From Pseudomonas sp. HN11 (GTDB taxonomy: Bacteria > Pseudomonadota > Gammaproteobacteria > Pseudomonadales > Pseudomonadaceae): DNA of 64,000 nucleotides. Every line of letters starts with the position of its first letter. Within the stretch, counting starts at the first letter, position 1. This document shows positions 29,406 through 38,852 of the stretch, one piece after another. The notes under the pieces are model-generated. The model was given only the letters and a program-made list of their open reading frames with translations. It was not told where the DNA came from and made no database searches. Location: assembly GCF_021390155.1 (NCBI RefSeq), contig NZ_CP089985.1, positions 5,473,501-5,537,500 of the forward strand. Reading direction: 5' to 3'. Made by a program: the position numbers and the translations under genes.

Positions 29406-31293
29406 GGGCCGTAACCTCGGTGCTTGAAGGGGGGCCGCCATATTCTGGCTTGAGCCTGCCGTCGTCGGCCAACAGCCAGGCGTCCATGATCTGGCGCACC
29501 ACTGGCGCCGCGACGCCCGAGCCGGACTCGCCGTTCTCAACCATTACGGCTACCACGATTTTCGGGTCGTCCGCCGGGGCAAAGCCGACAAACAGGGCGT
29601 GGTCGCGATGGCGCTCCTGAACCTTGGTGCGGTCGTATTTTTCACCCTGCTTGATCGCCACCACCTGAGCGGTACCGCTCTTGCCGGCAATGCGGTATTG
29701 CGCACCGATTGCGGCCTTGCGCGCGGTACCACGAGCGCCGTGCATCACTTGCTGCATACCGTGGTTGACCTTGGTCCAGTCGGACGGGTCGCGCAGCACA
29801 ATGTCCGGGATCGGATTTTCATCCACCGGCTTTTCGCCTTCGATGGTCTTGGCCAGGTGCGGACGGTTCCAGATGCCTTTGTTCGCCACCAGCGCCGTAG
29901 CCTGGGCCAGTTGCAGCGGCGTGGCCTGCATATAGCCCTGGCCGATACCGAGGATCAGCGTTTCACCCGGAAACCACGCCTGGCGCCGGGTCGCGCGCTT
30001 CCATTCCCGCGACGGCATCAGGCCGGGGGATTCTTCGAACATGTCCAGGGAGACTTTCTGACCGAGGCCGAATTTGCCCATGTAGGCGGACAAGCGGTCG
30101 ATACCGAGCTTGTGGGCCAAGTCGTAAAAGTAGGTGTCGTTGGAGCGCATGATCGCGGTGTCCAAATCGACATAGCCATCACCCGTGCGGTTCCAGTTAC
30201 GGTATTTGTGATCGTAGTTGGGCAGCATGTAGTAGCCGGGGTCGTAGACTCGGCTGGAGGCTGTGACCACGCCCGCGTCCAGGCCGGCAATCGCCACCGC
30301 CGGTTTGATCGTCGACCCCGGCGGATACAGGCCGCGCAGCACGCGGTTGAATAGCGGCCGGTCGATGGAATCGCGCAATTCGGCGTAAGCCTTGAAGCTG
30401 ATGCCGGTCACGAACAGGTTGGGGTCGAAGCTTGGCTGGCTGACCATCGCCAGCACTTCGCCGGTCTTCGGGTCCAGGGCAACCACTGCGCCGCGACGAC
30501 CACCCAAGGCCATCTCGGCGGCTTCCTGCAACTTGATGTCCAGGCTCAGCACGATGTCCTTGCCCGGCACCGGGTCGGTACGTTTGAGCACCCGCAGCAC
30601 GCGGCCACGGGCGTTGGTCTCGACTTCTTCGTAACCCACCTGCCCGTGCAACTCGGGCTCGTAGAAGCGCTCGATGCCGGTCTTGCCGATATGGTGGGTG
30701 CCGCTGTAGTTGACCGGATCGAGGGTTTTCAGCTCTTTCTCGTTGATCCGCCCCATGTAGCCGACAGAATGGGCAAAGTGCGGCCCTTGCGGGTAATGCC
30801 GCACCAACTGCGCCACCACCTCCACACCCGGCAAACGGAACTGGTTTACCGCGATCCGCGCGATCTGCTCTTCGGTCAGCTCAAACAGGATGGGCACCGG
30901 CTCGAAAGGCCGGCGCCCCTGCTTCATGCGTTTTTCGAAGATAGCCCGGTCTTCCGGCGTCAGTTGCAGCACCTCGACAATCACATCAAGGATCTGCTGC
31001 CAGTCGCCGGAACGTTCGCGGGTCATGCTCAGGCTGAAGCTGGGCCGGTTATCCGCGACCACCACACCATTGCGGTCGAAAATCAGCCCACGGGTCGGCG
31101 GAATCGGCTGCACATGCACCCGGTTGTTTTCCGACAAGGTGGAGTGATAGTCGTACTGGATCACCTGCAGGAAATACAGGCGCGCGATCAGCACCCCGAT
31201 TAACGCCACCACCATGATTGCGCCAAACACCACGCGAGCGCGTACAAGACGTGCGTCTTTCTCGTGGTCCTTGATACGGATCGGCTGGGTCAT
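29395..31293 (-). CDS. mrdA: Penicillin-binding protein 2 (elongation transpeptidase)
   Basis: 632 residues. One N-terminal membrane anchor (VVFGAIMVVALIGVLIARLY) is followed by the pedestal domain and the transpeptidase domain. Active-site motifs are S327-T-I-K330 (YPPGSTIKP), SND in MRSNDTYFYDL, and KSGT in AGKSGTAQV. PBP2 crosslinks lateral wall peptidoglycan and activates RodA, encoded immediately downstream. rlmH lies 15 bp upstream. Confidence 0.96.
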   Translation of the reverse strand: MTQPIRIKDHEKDARLVRARVVFGAIMVVALIGVLIARLYFLQVIQYDYHSTLSENNRVHVQPIPPTRGLIFDRNGVVVADNRPSFSLSMTRERSGDWQQILDVIVEVLQLTPEDRAIFEKRMKQGRRPFEPVPILFELTEEQIARIAVNQFRLPGVEVVAQLVRHYPQGPHFAHSVGYMGRINEKELKTLDPVNYSGTHHIGKTGIERFYEPELHGQVGYEEVETNARGRVLRVLKRTDPVPGKDIVLSLDIKLQEAAEMALGGRRGAVVALDPKTGEVLAMVSQPSFDPNLFVTGISFKAYAELRDSIDRPLFNRVLRGLYPPGSTIKPAVAIAGLDAGVVTASSRVYDPGYYMLPNYDHKYRNWNRTGDGYVDLDTAIMRSNDTYFYDLAHKLGIDRLSAYMGKFGLGQKVSLDMFEESPGLMPSREWKRATRRQAWFPGETLILGIGQGYMQATPLQLAQATALVANKGIWNRPHLAKTIEGEKPVDENPIPDIVLRDPSDWTKVNHGMQQVMHGARGTARKAAIGAQYRIAGKSGTAQVVAIKQGEKYDRTKVQERHRDHALFVGFAPADDPKIVVAVMVENGESGSGVAAPVVRQIMDAWLLADDGRLKPEYGGPPSSTEVTAREE

Positions 31294-31308
31294 CGGGAGG
31301 GGCGCAGA

Positions 31309-31776
31309 TTATTTGTGATAAGGGTGCCCGGACAGAACTGTCCAGGCGCGATACAGCTGTTCACCGATCAGAATCCGTACCAACGGGTGCGGCAGCGTCA
31401 ATGCTGACAACGACCAACGCTGATCCGCCCGCGCACAGACTTCCGGCGCCAACCCTTCGGGACCGCCGACCATGAAGTTGACCGTACGCGAATCCAGGCG
31501 CCAGCGATCCAGTTCCACCGCCAACTGCTCGGTGCTCCAGGGTTTGCCGTGCACTTCCAGGGTGACGATGCGCTCGTTGGGGCCGACCTTGGCCAGCATG
31601 GCTTCGCCTTCCTGACGGATAAAGCGCGCCACATCGGCATTCTTGCCCCGGGTGTTAAGCGGAATTTCCACCAGTTCAAGCGACAGCTCAGCGGGCAGAC
31701 GCTTGGCATACTCGTGCCAGCCTTCTTCCACCCACTTGGGCATGCGTGAACCGACAGCGATCAGACGCAGGCGCAC
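31309..31776 (-). CDS. rlmH: 23S rRNA pseudouridine-1915 N3-methyltransferase
   Basis: 155 residues, SPOUT methyltransferase of normal length. N-terminus [28 protein letters not shown] and C-terminal [13 protein letters not shown] plus [28 protein letters not shown] (the knotted SAM site) are intact. It methylates pseudouridine 1915 in helix 69. Position between rsfS (9 bp upstream) and mrdA is the conserved one. Confidence 0.97.
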
Positions 31777-31785
31777 AGCCGTTCC

Positions 31786-32280
31786 TTATTCCTGGTCTTT
31801 GTTCAGCTTGTCGAAGTGCGCGTGGCCCACTTCCGGGCTGTGGTGCTTACCATCGGCGGCACGGCTCTGCTCAGCGCCTTTCCACAGACGCTCCAGATCG
31901 TAGAACTGACGGGCGTTGGAGGTCATCATGTGAACGATCACGTCGTCCATGTCCAGCAATACCCAGTCGCTGTCGCCCTTGCCTTCTTCACCCAGTGGCT
32001 TGACGCCCTGGGCTTTGACGGCTTCGCGCACTTTGTCCAGCATCGCGCCGATCTGGCGGTTCGAGGTACCGGTGGCGATGATCATGTAGTCGGTGATGCT
32101 CTGCTTGTCGCGCACGTCCAGCACTTGGATGTCCTGGGCTTTAACGTCTTCCAGGGCGGCCACGGCGACTTTTACCAGCTCTTCGCCAGCCAGTTCAGGA
32201 CCGGTGTGGGCTTCTACTGGCAGAGGAGCGCTTTTGAAAGTGCCTTTGCGCTTAACTTTGCTTACGTCTTTGTTCGTCAT
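31786..32280 (-). CDS. rsfS: Ribosomal silencing factor RsfS
   Basis: 164 residues, about 50 longer than E. coli RsfS because of an N-terminal extension (TNKDVSKVKRKGTFKSAPLP) that pseudomonads share. The core (VKAQDIQVLDVRDKQSITDYMIIATGTSNRQ and DSDWVLLDMDDVIVHMMTSNARQFYDLERLW) is typical. RsfS binds L14 and blocks subunit joining during starvation. It is encoded between nadD and rlmH; the ribosome-binding sequence is weak (ACGAG). Confidence 0.95.
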   Translation of the reverse strand: MTNKDVSKVKRKGTFKSAPLPVEAHTGPELAGEELVKVAVAALEDVKAQDIQVLDVRDKQSITDYMIIATGTSNRQIGAMLDKVREAVKAQGVKPLGEEGKGDSDWVLLDMDDVIVHMMTSNARQFYDLERLWKGAEQSRAADGKHHSPEVGHAHFDKLNKDQE

Positions 32281-32349
32281 ATAAAACTCGTTTTGCTCGT
32301 ATGTTCGGGCGCTCGCTGCACGACATTTCGTACGTTCAAGCGCGCCTTT

Positions 32350-32994
32350 TCAGTTCGACGCACGGTAAAGCCCGTGCGCATCGATGTAGGCCAGGACCGC
32401 GTCAGGCACCAGGAAACGTACCGACTTACCGCTGGCCAGCAGTTGACGGATCTGGGTGGCGGACACCGCAAGCGGGGTCTGCCAGACGAATGCAATATTC
32501 CCGTTCGGCCCGGTCAGGGCCAAGGGGTCACTTACCGACCGCGCGGCCAGCAGGTTGCGCAGGGCATCCGGCGGTTCGCTGTCGGCATCCGGGCGTTGCA
32601 AAACCAGGATGTGGCAATGCCGGAGGAGTTCCTCCCAGCGATGCCAAGAGGGCAGACCGCAAAATGCGTCCCAGCCCAAAAGCAGAAACAACTGGTCATC
32701 CACGGCCAACTCGGCGCGTATCAGTTCCAGGGTGTCAACAGTGTAGGACGGTTTATCGCGCTTGAGCTCGCGGTCGTCCACCACCAGCGGCGGTATACCT
32801 TCCACCGCCAGGCGCACCATTTCCAGGCGCTGCTGCGGCGACACTTGCGGCGTATCGCGATGGGGCGGCCGGGCGTTGGGCATCACGCGCAGCTCGTCCA
32901 GTGCAAGGGCGTCCGCGACTTCCAGGGCGCTGCGCAAATGGCCGATGTGCACGGGGTCGAAAGTACCGCCGAGCAACCCGATGCGTTTACCCAT
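32350..32994 (-). CDS. nadD: Nicotinate-nucleotide adenylyltransferase
   Basis: 214 residues. NadD makes deamido-NAD from nicotinate mononucleotide and ATP. The nucleotidyltransferase motif is [13 protein letters not shown] at the N-terminus, and the second ATP motif is [21 protein letters not shown] near the C-terminus. The ATG at 32994 shares one base with the proA stop (TGATG), so the two are coupled. The longer open frame (to 33324) lies inside proA and is not used. Confidence 0.96.
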   Translation of the reverse strand: MGKRIGLLGGTFDPVHIGHLRSALEVADALALDELRVMPNARPPHRDTPQVSPQQRLEMVRLAVEGIPPLVVDDRELKRDKPSYTVDTLELIRAELAVDDQLFLLLGWDAFCGLPSWHRWEELLRHCHILVLQRPDADSEPPDALRNLLAARSVSDPLALTGPNGNIAFVWQTPLAVSATQIRQLLASGKSVRFLVPDAVLAYIDAHGLYRASN

Positions 32995-34259
32995 CAAGTG
33001 CGCACATGACCATCGCCGAACACCACGTACTTCTCGCTGGTCAGGCCTTCCAGACCAACCGGGCCACGGGCGTGGAGCTTGTCGGTGGAAATACCGATCT
33101 CCGCCCCCAGGCCGTACTCGAAGCCGTCGGCAAAACGCGTCGAGGCGTTGATCATTACCGAAGCGGAGTCCACTTCGTTGAGGAAACGCCGGGCATCGCT
33201 GAAATGCTCGGAAACAATCGCGTCGGTGTGCTTGGAGCCGTAGGTGTTGATGTGCTCGATGGCCTCGTCCAGGTCGTCGACCAGCTTGATCGACAGGATC
33301 GGTGCCGTGTATTCGGTGTACCAATCCAGCTCGGTCGCTTCGATCACGTCCGCGCCCAACAGCGCACGGGTGCGCTCGCAGCCGCGCAGCTCAACACCCT
33401 TGTCACGGTAGATGGCAGCCAGCGGCGGCAGCACGCGCTCGGCAATACCGACGTGCACCAGCAGGGTTTCCATGGTGTTGCACGGGGCGTATCGGTGAGT
33501 CTTGGCGTTGTCGGCGATGCGAATGGCCTTGTCGATGTCGGCGGCGATGTCGATGTACACATGGCACACGCCGTCCAGGTGCTTGATGACTGGCACCTTG
33601 GCATCGCGGCTGACGCGCTCGATCAGGCTCTTGCCACCGCGCGGCACGATCACGTCGACGAATTCCGGCATGGTGATCAGCGCGCCCACGGCGGCGCGGT
33701 CGGTGGTTTCTACCACTTGCACCACTTCGGCGGGCAATTCGGCCACGGCCAGGCCCTGCTGGATGCACGCGGCGATGGCACGGTTGGAGTTGATCGCCTC
33801 GGAACCGCCACGCAGGATGGTAGCGTTGCCGGACTTGAGGCACAGGCTCGCGGCATCGATGGTCACGTTCGGACGCGACTCATAAATGATGCCGATCACG
33901 CCCAGGGGCACGCGCATCTTGCCGACCTGAATGCCGGACGGCAGGTAACGCATATCGCGGATTTCACCGATGGGGTCAGGCAGCTTGGCCACCTGACGCA
34001 GGCCCTCGATCATGTCGTCAATACGTGCCGGCGTCAGCGCCAGGCGGTCCAGCAGGGCCGGCTCCAGGCCATTGGCGCGGCCGTTGGCCAGGTCTTGCTC
34101 GTTGGCGGCGGTAAGCTCGGAGCGCGAAGCATCCAGAGCATCGGCGGCGGCCAGCAGGGCGCGGTTCTTTTGCGCGGTGCTCGCACGGGCGATCAACCGC
34201 GAGGCCTGACGGGCGGCGCGACCCAGGCGGGTCATGTAGTCAAGAACGGACTCAGTCAT
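32994..34259 (-). CDS. proA: Gamma-glutamyl phosphate reductase
   Basis: 421 residues. NADPH-dependent aldehyde-dehydrogenase-fold enzyme, second step of proline biosynthesis. The catalytic Cys is in [46 protein letters not shown] and the C-terminal [38 protein letters not shown] segment are typical (given as family landmarks). It heads the minus-strand cluster proA-nadD-rsfS-rlmH-mrdA-rodA. Confidence 0.96.
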   Translation of the reverse strand: MTESVLDYMTRLGRAARQASRLIARASTAQKNRALLAAADALDASRSELTAANEQDLANGRANGLEPALLDRLALTPARIDDMIEGLRQVAKLPDPIGEIRDMRYLPSGIQVGKMRVPLGVIGIIYESRPNVTIDAASLCLKSGNATILRGGSEAINSNRAIAACIQQGLAVAELPAEVVQVVETTDRAAVGALITMPEFVDVIVPRGGKSLIERVSRDAKVPVIKHLDGVCHVYIDIAADIDKAIRIADNAKTHRYAPCNTMETLLVHVGIAERVLPPLAAIYRDKGVELRGCERTRALLGADVIEATELDWYTEYTAPILSIKLVDDLDEAIEHINTYGSKHTDAIVSEHFSDARRFLNEVDSASVMINASTRFADGFEYGLGAEIGISTDKLHARGPVGLEGLTSEKYVVFGDGHVRT

Positions 34260-34394
34260 GGTCAGGGAGTCTTGGCAGGGAGGAAAGCGGCAGATTATAG
34301 CTGTGACGCCGCCCGACTGACAGCGGTGAGGGGCGGATGGTCGAAATGAACTGTAAAAACCTGGGGTTCAGCGGTAATTAAGGTGGGAGTTGTT

Positions 34395-35117
34395 ATGATT
34401 CCGTCACATTTAGCCGTATTTACCCTGACCACCATGCCCAGTTCACCGCCGCAACTCCCCGCAAGCCCCCTGCCCGATAGCTTTTTCGACCGTGACGCAC
34501 AAGCGCTCGCGCAAGATTTGCTCGGAAAAGTCATACGTCATCGAGTGGGAAAAATCTGGCTTTCGGCGCGAATTATTGAAACCGAAGCCTATTACGTGGC
34601 CGAAAAAGGTAGCCACGCTTCATTGGGCTACACAGAAAAGCGTAAGGCTTTGTTTCTGGATGGTGGCCATATCTACATGTACTACGCCCGTGGTGGTGAT
34701 TCCCTGAACTTCAGCGCCCATGGGCCGGGCAATGCCGTGTTGATCAAATCGGCCTATCCGTGGGTCGATGAATTGTCCGGCCCGGCCAGCCTGGCGCAGA
34801 TGCTGCTGAACAACCCGAATGCCGACGGTAGCCCGCGCGCCTCACAGAAACTCTGCGCCGGCCAGACCCTGCTGTGCAAAGCCTTGGGCCTGAAGGTGCC
34901 GATGTGGGACGCCAAGCGTTTCGATCGCGAATTGCTCTACGTTGAAGACGTGGGCCAGACCCCGACCCAGATCATCCAGACCACGCGCCTGGGTATCCCC
35001 AGCGGCCGTGATGAACACCTGATGTACCGCTTCGTCGATGCTGGGTATGCGCCTTATTGCACGCGGAACCCGCTGCGCCGGGGCCAGGTCGAAGGCCGCG
35101 ATTATTTTCTGATTTGA
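34395..35117 (+). CDS. DNA-3-methyladenine glycosylase (AAG/MPG family)
   Basis: 240 residues with this start. The alkyladenine glycosylase fold is shown by LLGKVIRHRVGKIWLSARIIETEAYY (catalytic Glu in ETEAY), HIYMYYARGGDSLNF and GIPSGRDEHLMYRFVD. It excises alkylated purines from DNA. The ATG at 34395 has AAGGTGGGAG five bases upstream; an ATG at 34434 would give 227 residues and match the family core equally well but lacks a ribosome-binding site. Divergent from proA. With the AidB-like dehydrogenase it is the second alkylation-linked gene here, although they are not adjacent. Confidence 0.9.
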   Translation: MIPSHLAVFTLTTMPSSPPQLPASPLPDSFFDRDAQALAQDLLGKVIRHRVGKIWLSARIIETEAYYVAEKGSHASLGYTEKRKALFLDGGHIYMYYARGGDSLNFSAHGPGNAVLIKSAYPWVDELSGPASLAQMLLNNPNADGSPRASQKLCAGQTLLCKALGLKVPMWDAKRFDRELLYVEDVGQTPTQIIQTTRLGIPSGRDEHLMYRFVDAGYAPYCTRNPLRRGQVEGRDYFLI

Positions 35118-35133
35118 GCATGGAGTGGATTGT

Positions 35134-36450
35134 ATGGGCCAATGGCTCGATATCATTACCGGCTGGTTGACCTTGAACCCGGAATGGCTGGCGGTGGCGG
35201 TGTTTATCGTCGCCTGCGTGGAATGCCTGGCCATCGCCGGGTTGATCGTGCCGGGCACAGTGTTGTTGTTTGCCATTGCCGCCCTCGCCGGCAGCGGCGC
35301 GCTGTCCCTGAGTGAAACGCTGCTGCTGGGGTTCCTGGGCGGTTTATTGGGTGACGGGGTTTCCTACTTCCTGGGCCGACATTTCCACCAGAATATCCGG
35401 CGCTTGCCCGGCCTGCGTCACCACCCTGAATGGATGAACGGCGCAGAAACCTACTTCCACAAGTACGGCATCGCCAGCCTGCTGGTCGGCCGCTTCATCG
35501 GCCCGCTGCGCCCCATGCTGCCGATGGTGGCCGGGATGTGCGACATGCCCTTCCCACGCTTTGCGATTGTCAGCATCGTCGCGGCGGCGGGCTGGTCGGT
35601 GGCGTATCTGCTGCCCGGTTGGGCGACCGGCGCCGCTTTCCGCCTGCCGCTGCCCGAAGGGTTCTGGAGCGAGGCGGCAGTGGTTGCCGGATGCCTTGCG
35701 GTAGTGATCGGGCTGAGCCTGAACAGCAGCCTGCGCGGCCATCGTCGCGCCACCTTGTGGATTGGTTGTGCGAGTCTGGTGCTATTGATCGCGCTGTTTA
35801 TTGGCTATCACTCGCTGGACAACTTCGACCACGGCCTGAGCGCGCTGGTACAGGAGCATCGCAGCCCCTGGCTGGACGAAGTGATGGTGCGCATCACCCA
35901 ACTGGGTGAGTTCAAGAAGATGTTCGTCGCCAGCGCCGTGTTCACTGGCCTGCTGCTACTGGCGCGGCAGTGGCGCCATGCAGTGTTTGTCGGCGCGACG
36001 CTGGCCGGGGCTGCGGTGATCAACACCGGGACCAAGCTGTTTTTCGCCCGTGGCCGCCCGGAAATTCTCACAGACCCATTGACCAGTTTCAGCATGCCCA
36101 GCGGCCATGCGTCCGGTGCATTCGCGTTTTTCCTGGCCTTGGCGATCCTGGCCGGTCGCGGGCAACCCGTACGGTTGCGCCTGACCTGGATGTTGATGGG
36201 TTGTATTCCAGCCGCGTTCATCGCGCTGTCGCGGGTTTACCTCGGCGCTCATTGGCCTACGGATATCCTCGCGGGCACGCTATTGGCGATGACGGTGTGT
36301 GCGCTCAGCCTGGGCGTCAGCGAATATAGAAGCCCGTTGCCAGCCATGTCGCAAAAAACCTGGTGGCTGTTGCTGCCGGCATTGTTCGCGGTACTGAGTT
36401 TCATCGCCCTCACCGGCACGCCCCACGCGCTGCTGCGCTATGCCTATTAA
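35134..36450 (+). CDS. DedA-PAP2 fusion membrane protein
   Basis: 438 residues. The N-terminal ~200 residues are a DedA/SNARE-associated domain (ECLAIAGLIVPGTVLLFAIAALAGSG, LLGDGVSYFLGRHF, HKYGIASLLVGRFIGPLRPMLPMVAGM). The C-terminal half is a PAP2 phosphatase with its three signature motifs: KLFFARGRPE, MPSGHASGAFAF and SRVYLGAHWPTD. DedA domains are undecaprenyl-phosphate or phospholipid flippases, and PAP2 enzymes dephosphorylate lipid pyrophosphates such as undecaprenyl-PP, so a coupled recycling role is a reasonable inference. About 12 membrane helices. The stop overlaps the convergent LON-domain gene by 4 bp. Confidence 0.92.
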   Translation: MGQWLDIITGWLTLNPEWLAVAVFIVACVECLAIAGLIVPGTVLLFAIAALAGSGALSLSETLLLGFLGGLLGDGVSYFLGRHFHQNIRRLPGLRHHPEWMNGAETYFHKYGIASLLVGRFIGPLRPMLPMVAGMCDMPFPRFAIVSIVAAAGWSVAYLLPGWATGAAFRLPLPEGFWSEAAVVAGCLAVVIGLSLNSSLRGHRRATLWIGCASLVLLIALFIGYHSLDNFDHGLSALVQEHRSPWLDEVMVRITQLGEFKKMFVASAVFTGLLLLARQWRHAVFVGATLAGAAVINTGTKLFFARGRPEILTDPLTSFSMPSGHASGAFAFFLALAILAGRGQPVRLRLTWMLMGCIPAAFIALSRVYLGAHWPTDILAGTLLAMTVCALSLGVSEYRSPLPAMSQKTWWLLLPALFAVLSFIALTGTPHALLRYAY

Positions 36451-37037
36451 GTGAACAGTTCGCCCTGCAACTCGTCGAGCAGCATCTGGATCGCATCCAG
36501 GCGCTGCTGCGGGTCATCGAGTTGCAGCAGGTCGATCTTGTCGGCTTCGGTGAAAGGCAGCAGATACGCCAGCTGATTGCTCAAGGCTTGCTGGCCCTCG
36601 GCGTGGGCATCCATGTCCAACGACGCCACCATCGGGTGCTCGGCCAATGCCTGGAGCAGCGCCAGCAGGTCGGCGTCCTCTTCTTCCAACGGCTGGTCCG
36701 GCAACTCTTCGAGCCACTGCACGTCGGCCACCAGCAATTGGTCTTTCTGCACGTCGGCGTCCCGTACTCGGAAGCGGCGACCGCCTTCGACACGAATCCC
36801 CAACAAGCCATTGTCTTGTTGCTTGAAGTCACGGATCAGCGCTTCACAGCCGATCAACGCGTAGCCGTCCGGTGCCGTGCCCACCTCCTGGCCGTCAAGA
36901 ATGCACACCACGCCGAAGCTTTCGCCCTTTTTCATGCAACGCGCGACCATGTCCAGGTAGCGCGCCTCGAACAGTTGCAGGTCAAGGGTGCAGCCAGGGA
37001 ACAGCACGGTATTGAGCGGGAACAGCGCCAGACTCAT
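36447..37037 (-). CDS. LON substrate-binding-domain protein
   Basis: 196 residues containing only the N-terminal LON domain (MSLALFPLNTVLFPGCTLDLQLFEARYLDMV, FGVVCILDGQEVG, GCEALIRDFKQQDNGLLGIRVEGGRRFRV). The AAA and protease domains of Lon are absent, so it is a stand-alone substrate-binding-type protein of unknown partner. Common in pseudomonads. Convergent with, and overlapping by 4 bp, the DedA-PAP2 gene. Confidence 0.9.
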   Translation of the reverse strand: MSLALFPLNTVLFPGCTLDLQLFEARYLDMVARCMKKGESFGVVCILDGQEVGTAPDGYALIGCEALIRDFKQQDNGLLGIRVEGGRRFRVRDADVQKDQLLVADVQWLEELPDQPLEEEDADLLALLQALAEHPMVASLDMDAHAEGQQALSNQLAYLLPFTEADKIDLLQLDDPQQRLDAIQMLLDELQGELFT

Positions 37038-37058
37038 AAAGGTTTCCTTAAACCCGGT

Positions 37059-37775
37059 TTAAACGATCACCGACACAGCCAGCGGCAGGAACACCGCCGT
37101 AGCCACGCCCATCAAACTCATCGCCAGCGCTGCAAAGGCGCCGCATTCTTCACTTTCCTGCAGGGCCACCGAGGTGCCGACGGCGTGGGCGGTCATGCCC
37201 AGGGCCATGCCGCGTGCCTCTGGGCTGTGCACCCCCAAGCGTGACAGATACGTCGGACCGATCATCGCACCCACCACCCCGGTGATCAGCACAAACACCG
37301 CCGCCAACGCTGCCACGCCGCCGATCTGCTCGGCCACCAGCATGGCGATCGGCGAGGTCACCGACTTGGGTGCCATGGTCATCAACATCATGTGCTCAGC
37401 GCCAAACCACCAGCCCAACAGCACGCACAAACCGGTAGCCAACACCCCGCCTACCACCAGCGTAGTAAAAATCGGCCAGAACAATTGACGAATGCGCCGC
37501 AGGTTCAGATAAAGCGGCACGGCCAGGGCCACGGTAGCCGGGCCCAGCAGGATCCCCATGATCTCAGTGCTTTTGCGGTACTCGGCGTAGCTCAGGCCAC
37601 AGGTAATCAGGACGCCGATCACCAGCAGCATGGACACCAGCACCGGTTGCAGGAAGATCCAGCGGGTTTTCTCGAACCCTGCCAGCACCAGCTGATAAGC
37701 GCCAAGGGTGATGCCGATGCCGAACAACGGGTGATGAATGACTGCCGTCCACGCGCCCTGCCAGTCGAAGATCAT
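37059..37775 (-). CDS. LrgB/CidB-family membrane protein
   Basis: 238 residues with seven or so hydrophobic segments. AEYRKSTEIMGILLGPATVALAVPLY, SVTSPIAMLVAEQIGGVAALAAVFVLITGVVGAMIG and ARGMALGMTAHAVGTSVALQ are LrgB signatures. With the upstream CidA/LrgA gene (4-bp ATGA overlap) it forms a holin-like pair that influences murein hydrolase activity and, in several bacteria, pyruvate transport. Role in this strain is inferred. Confidence 0.92.
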   Translation of the reverse strand: MIFDWQGAWTAVIHHPLFGIGITLGAYQLVLAGFEKTRWIFLQPVLVSMLLVIGVLITCGLSYAEYRKSTEIMGILLGPATVALAVPLYLNLRRIRQLFWPIFTTLVVGGVLATGLCVLLGWWFGAEHMMLMTMAPKSVTSPIAMLVAEQIGGVAALAAVFVLITGVVGAMIGPTYLSRLGVHSPEARGMALGMTAHAVGTSVALQESEECGAFAALAMSLMGVATAVFLPLAVSVIV

Positions 37776-38125
37776 TGATCCTTCTCCTTGCGCTTGACCA
37801 TCTGCTGCATCAGCACGCCGACGAAGCCCATGGCAATCACCAGCGACAGCACCAGCGCACCGACGATGGCCCAGAAATCCGCGGCGATGTCCTTGGCATA
37901 CACCATCACCCCCACCGCCGGCGGCACCAGCAGCAACGGCAGGTAACGCAACAAGCTGCTGGCGGCCAGGCTCAGGGGCTCGCCGACTTCGCCCTTCCAG
38001 ATCAGAAAGCCAAGCATCAAAAGCAGGCCGATGATCGGCCCCGGCAATACCGGCAACAGCAAATGATTAATCGCCGTGCCGATCAGTTGAAACAGCACCA
38101 GCCAAGTCAGGCCACGTAACAGCAT
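37772..38125 (-). CDS. CidA/LrgA-family holin-like protein
   Basis: 117 residues, four hydrophobic helices. LFQLIGTAINHLLLPVLPGPIIGLLLMLGFLIW and LPLLLVPPAVGVMVYAKDIAADFWAI are CidA/LrgA landmarks. The start at 38125 is preceded by GGGAGAAGAG; the open frame upstream to 38185 is not used. It overlaps the LrgB-type gene by 4 bp. No LysR-type cidR gene is adjacent in this window. Confidence 0.9.
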   Translation of the reverse strand: MLLRGLTWLVLFQLIGTAINHLLLPVLPGPIIGLLLMLGFLIWKGEVGEPLSLAASSLLRYLPLLLVPPAVGVMVYAKDIAADFWAIVGALVLSLVIAMGFVGVLMQQMVKRKEKDQ

Positions 38126-38238
38126 CCGCTCTTCTCCCTCAAAACTCGCCCGCATTATAAGCATGCCCACCCTATGCATCGGCATTCGCCAAAAGCATGG
38201 TGGGTTGACCGGGCTGATTGGCCGTGATGATCTACATT

Positions 38239-38270
38239 GGTTCTCTGTAATCCATGAAAAATATAGAACC
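38239..38270. promoter_or_regulatory. Inverted repeat upstream of the MaoC gene
   Basis: GGTTCT (38239-38244) and AGAACC (38265-38270) are separated by 20 bp of AT-rich sequence, directly ahead of the maoC-like ribosome-binding site (AAGGAGAG). It lies in the 166-bp divergent spacer shared with the CidA-type gene and could be an operator; there is no direct evidence. Confidence 0.25.
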
Positions 38271-38291
38271 GATGAACCAAGGAGAGACGCA

Positions 38292-38747
38292 ATGCCCTAT
38301 GTACCCGTAGCGCAGCTCAAAGACTATGTCGGCAAGGAACTGGGACGTTCCGAATGGCTCACCATCGACCAGGCGCGTATCAACCTGTTCGCCGAGGCCA
38401 CGGGCGATCATCAGTTCATCCACGTCGACCCGGTCAAGGCCGCGCAAACCCCGTTTGGCAGCACCATCGCCCACGGTTTCCTGTCGCTGTCGCTGATGCC
38501 CAAGCTGATGGAAGACCTGCTGATCGTGCCCGAGGGCTTGAAGATGGCCGTCAACTATGGCCTGGACAGCGTGCGCTTCATCCAGCCGGTGAAGGTCAAT
38601 TCCAAGGTGCGCCTGAACGTGACACTCAATGACGTGACCGAGAAAAAACCCGGCCAATGGCTGCTCAAAGCCACCGCCACCCTGGAAATCGAAGGCCAGG
38701 AAAAGCCGGCTTACATCGCTGAGTCGTTGTCGCTCTACTTCGTGTAA
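38292..38747 (+). CDS. MaoC-family (R)-specific enoyl-CoA hydratase-like protein
   Basis: 151 residues, single hot-dog domain. The hydratase motif is seen in FAEATGDHQFIHVDP, with D39 and H44 as the expected catalytic pair. GSTIAHGFLSLSLMPKL follows as in PhaJ/MaoC proteins. It would hydrate 2-enoyl-CoA to (R)-3-hydroxyacyl-CoA; the acyl chain length preferred is not readable. An AAGGAG ribosome-binding site precedes the ATG at 38292. A strong hairpin follows the stop. Confidence 0.9.
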   Translation: MPYVPVAQLKDYVGKELGRSEWLTIDQARINLFAEATGDHQFIHVDPVKAAQTPFGSTIAHGFLSLSLMPKLMEDLLIVPEGLKMAVNYGLDSVRFIQPVKVNSKVRLNVTLNDVTEKKPGQWLLKATATLEIEGQEKPAYIAESLSLYFV

Positions 38748-38754
38748 GCCCGTC

Positions 38755-38785
38755 CCTGTGGTGAGGCACTGAAACTCACCACAGG
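38755..38785 (+). terminator. Terminator hairpin after the MaoC gene
   Basis: CCTGTGGTGAG (38755-38765) and CTCACCACAGG (38775-38785) form a perfect 11-bp stem with a 9-nt loop, starting 8 bp after the stop. An AT-rich stretch follows but no strict T run. Confidence 0.65.
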
Positions 38786-38852
38786 CTATGTAAATTTATG
38801 TATGAAACTCGCAGCTGCGGCATACTCGGCGCTCAATTATCCGGATCCCGCT

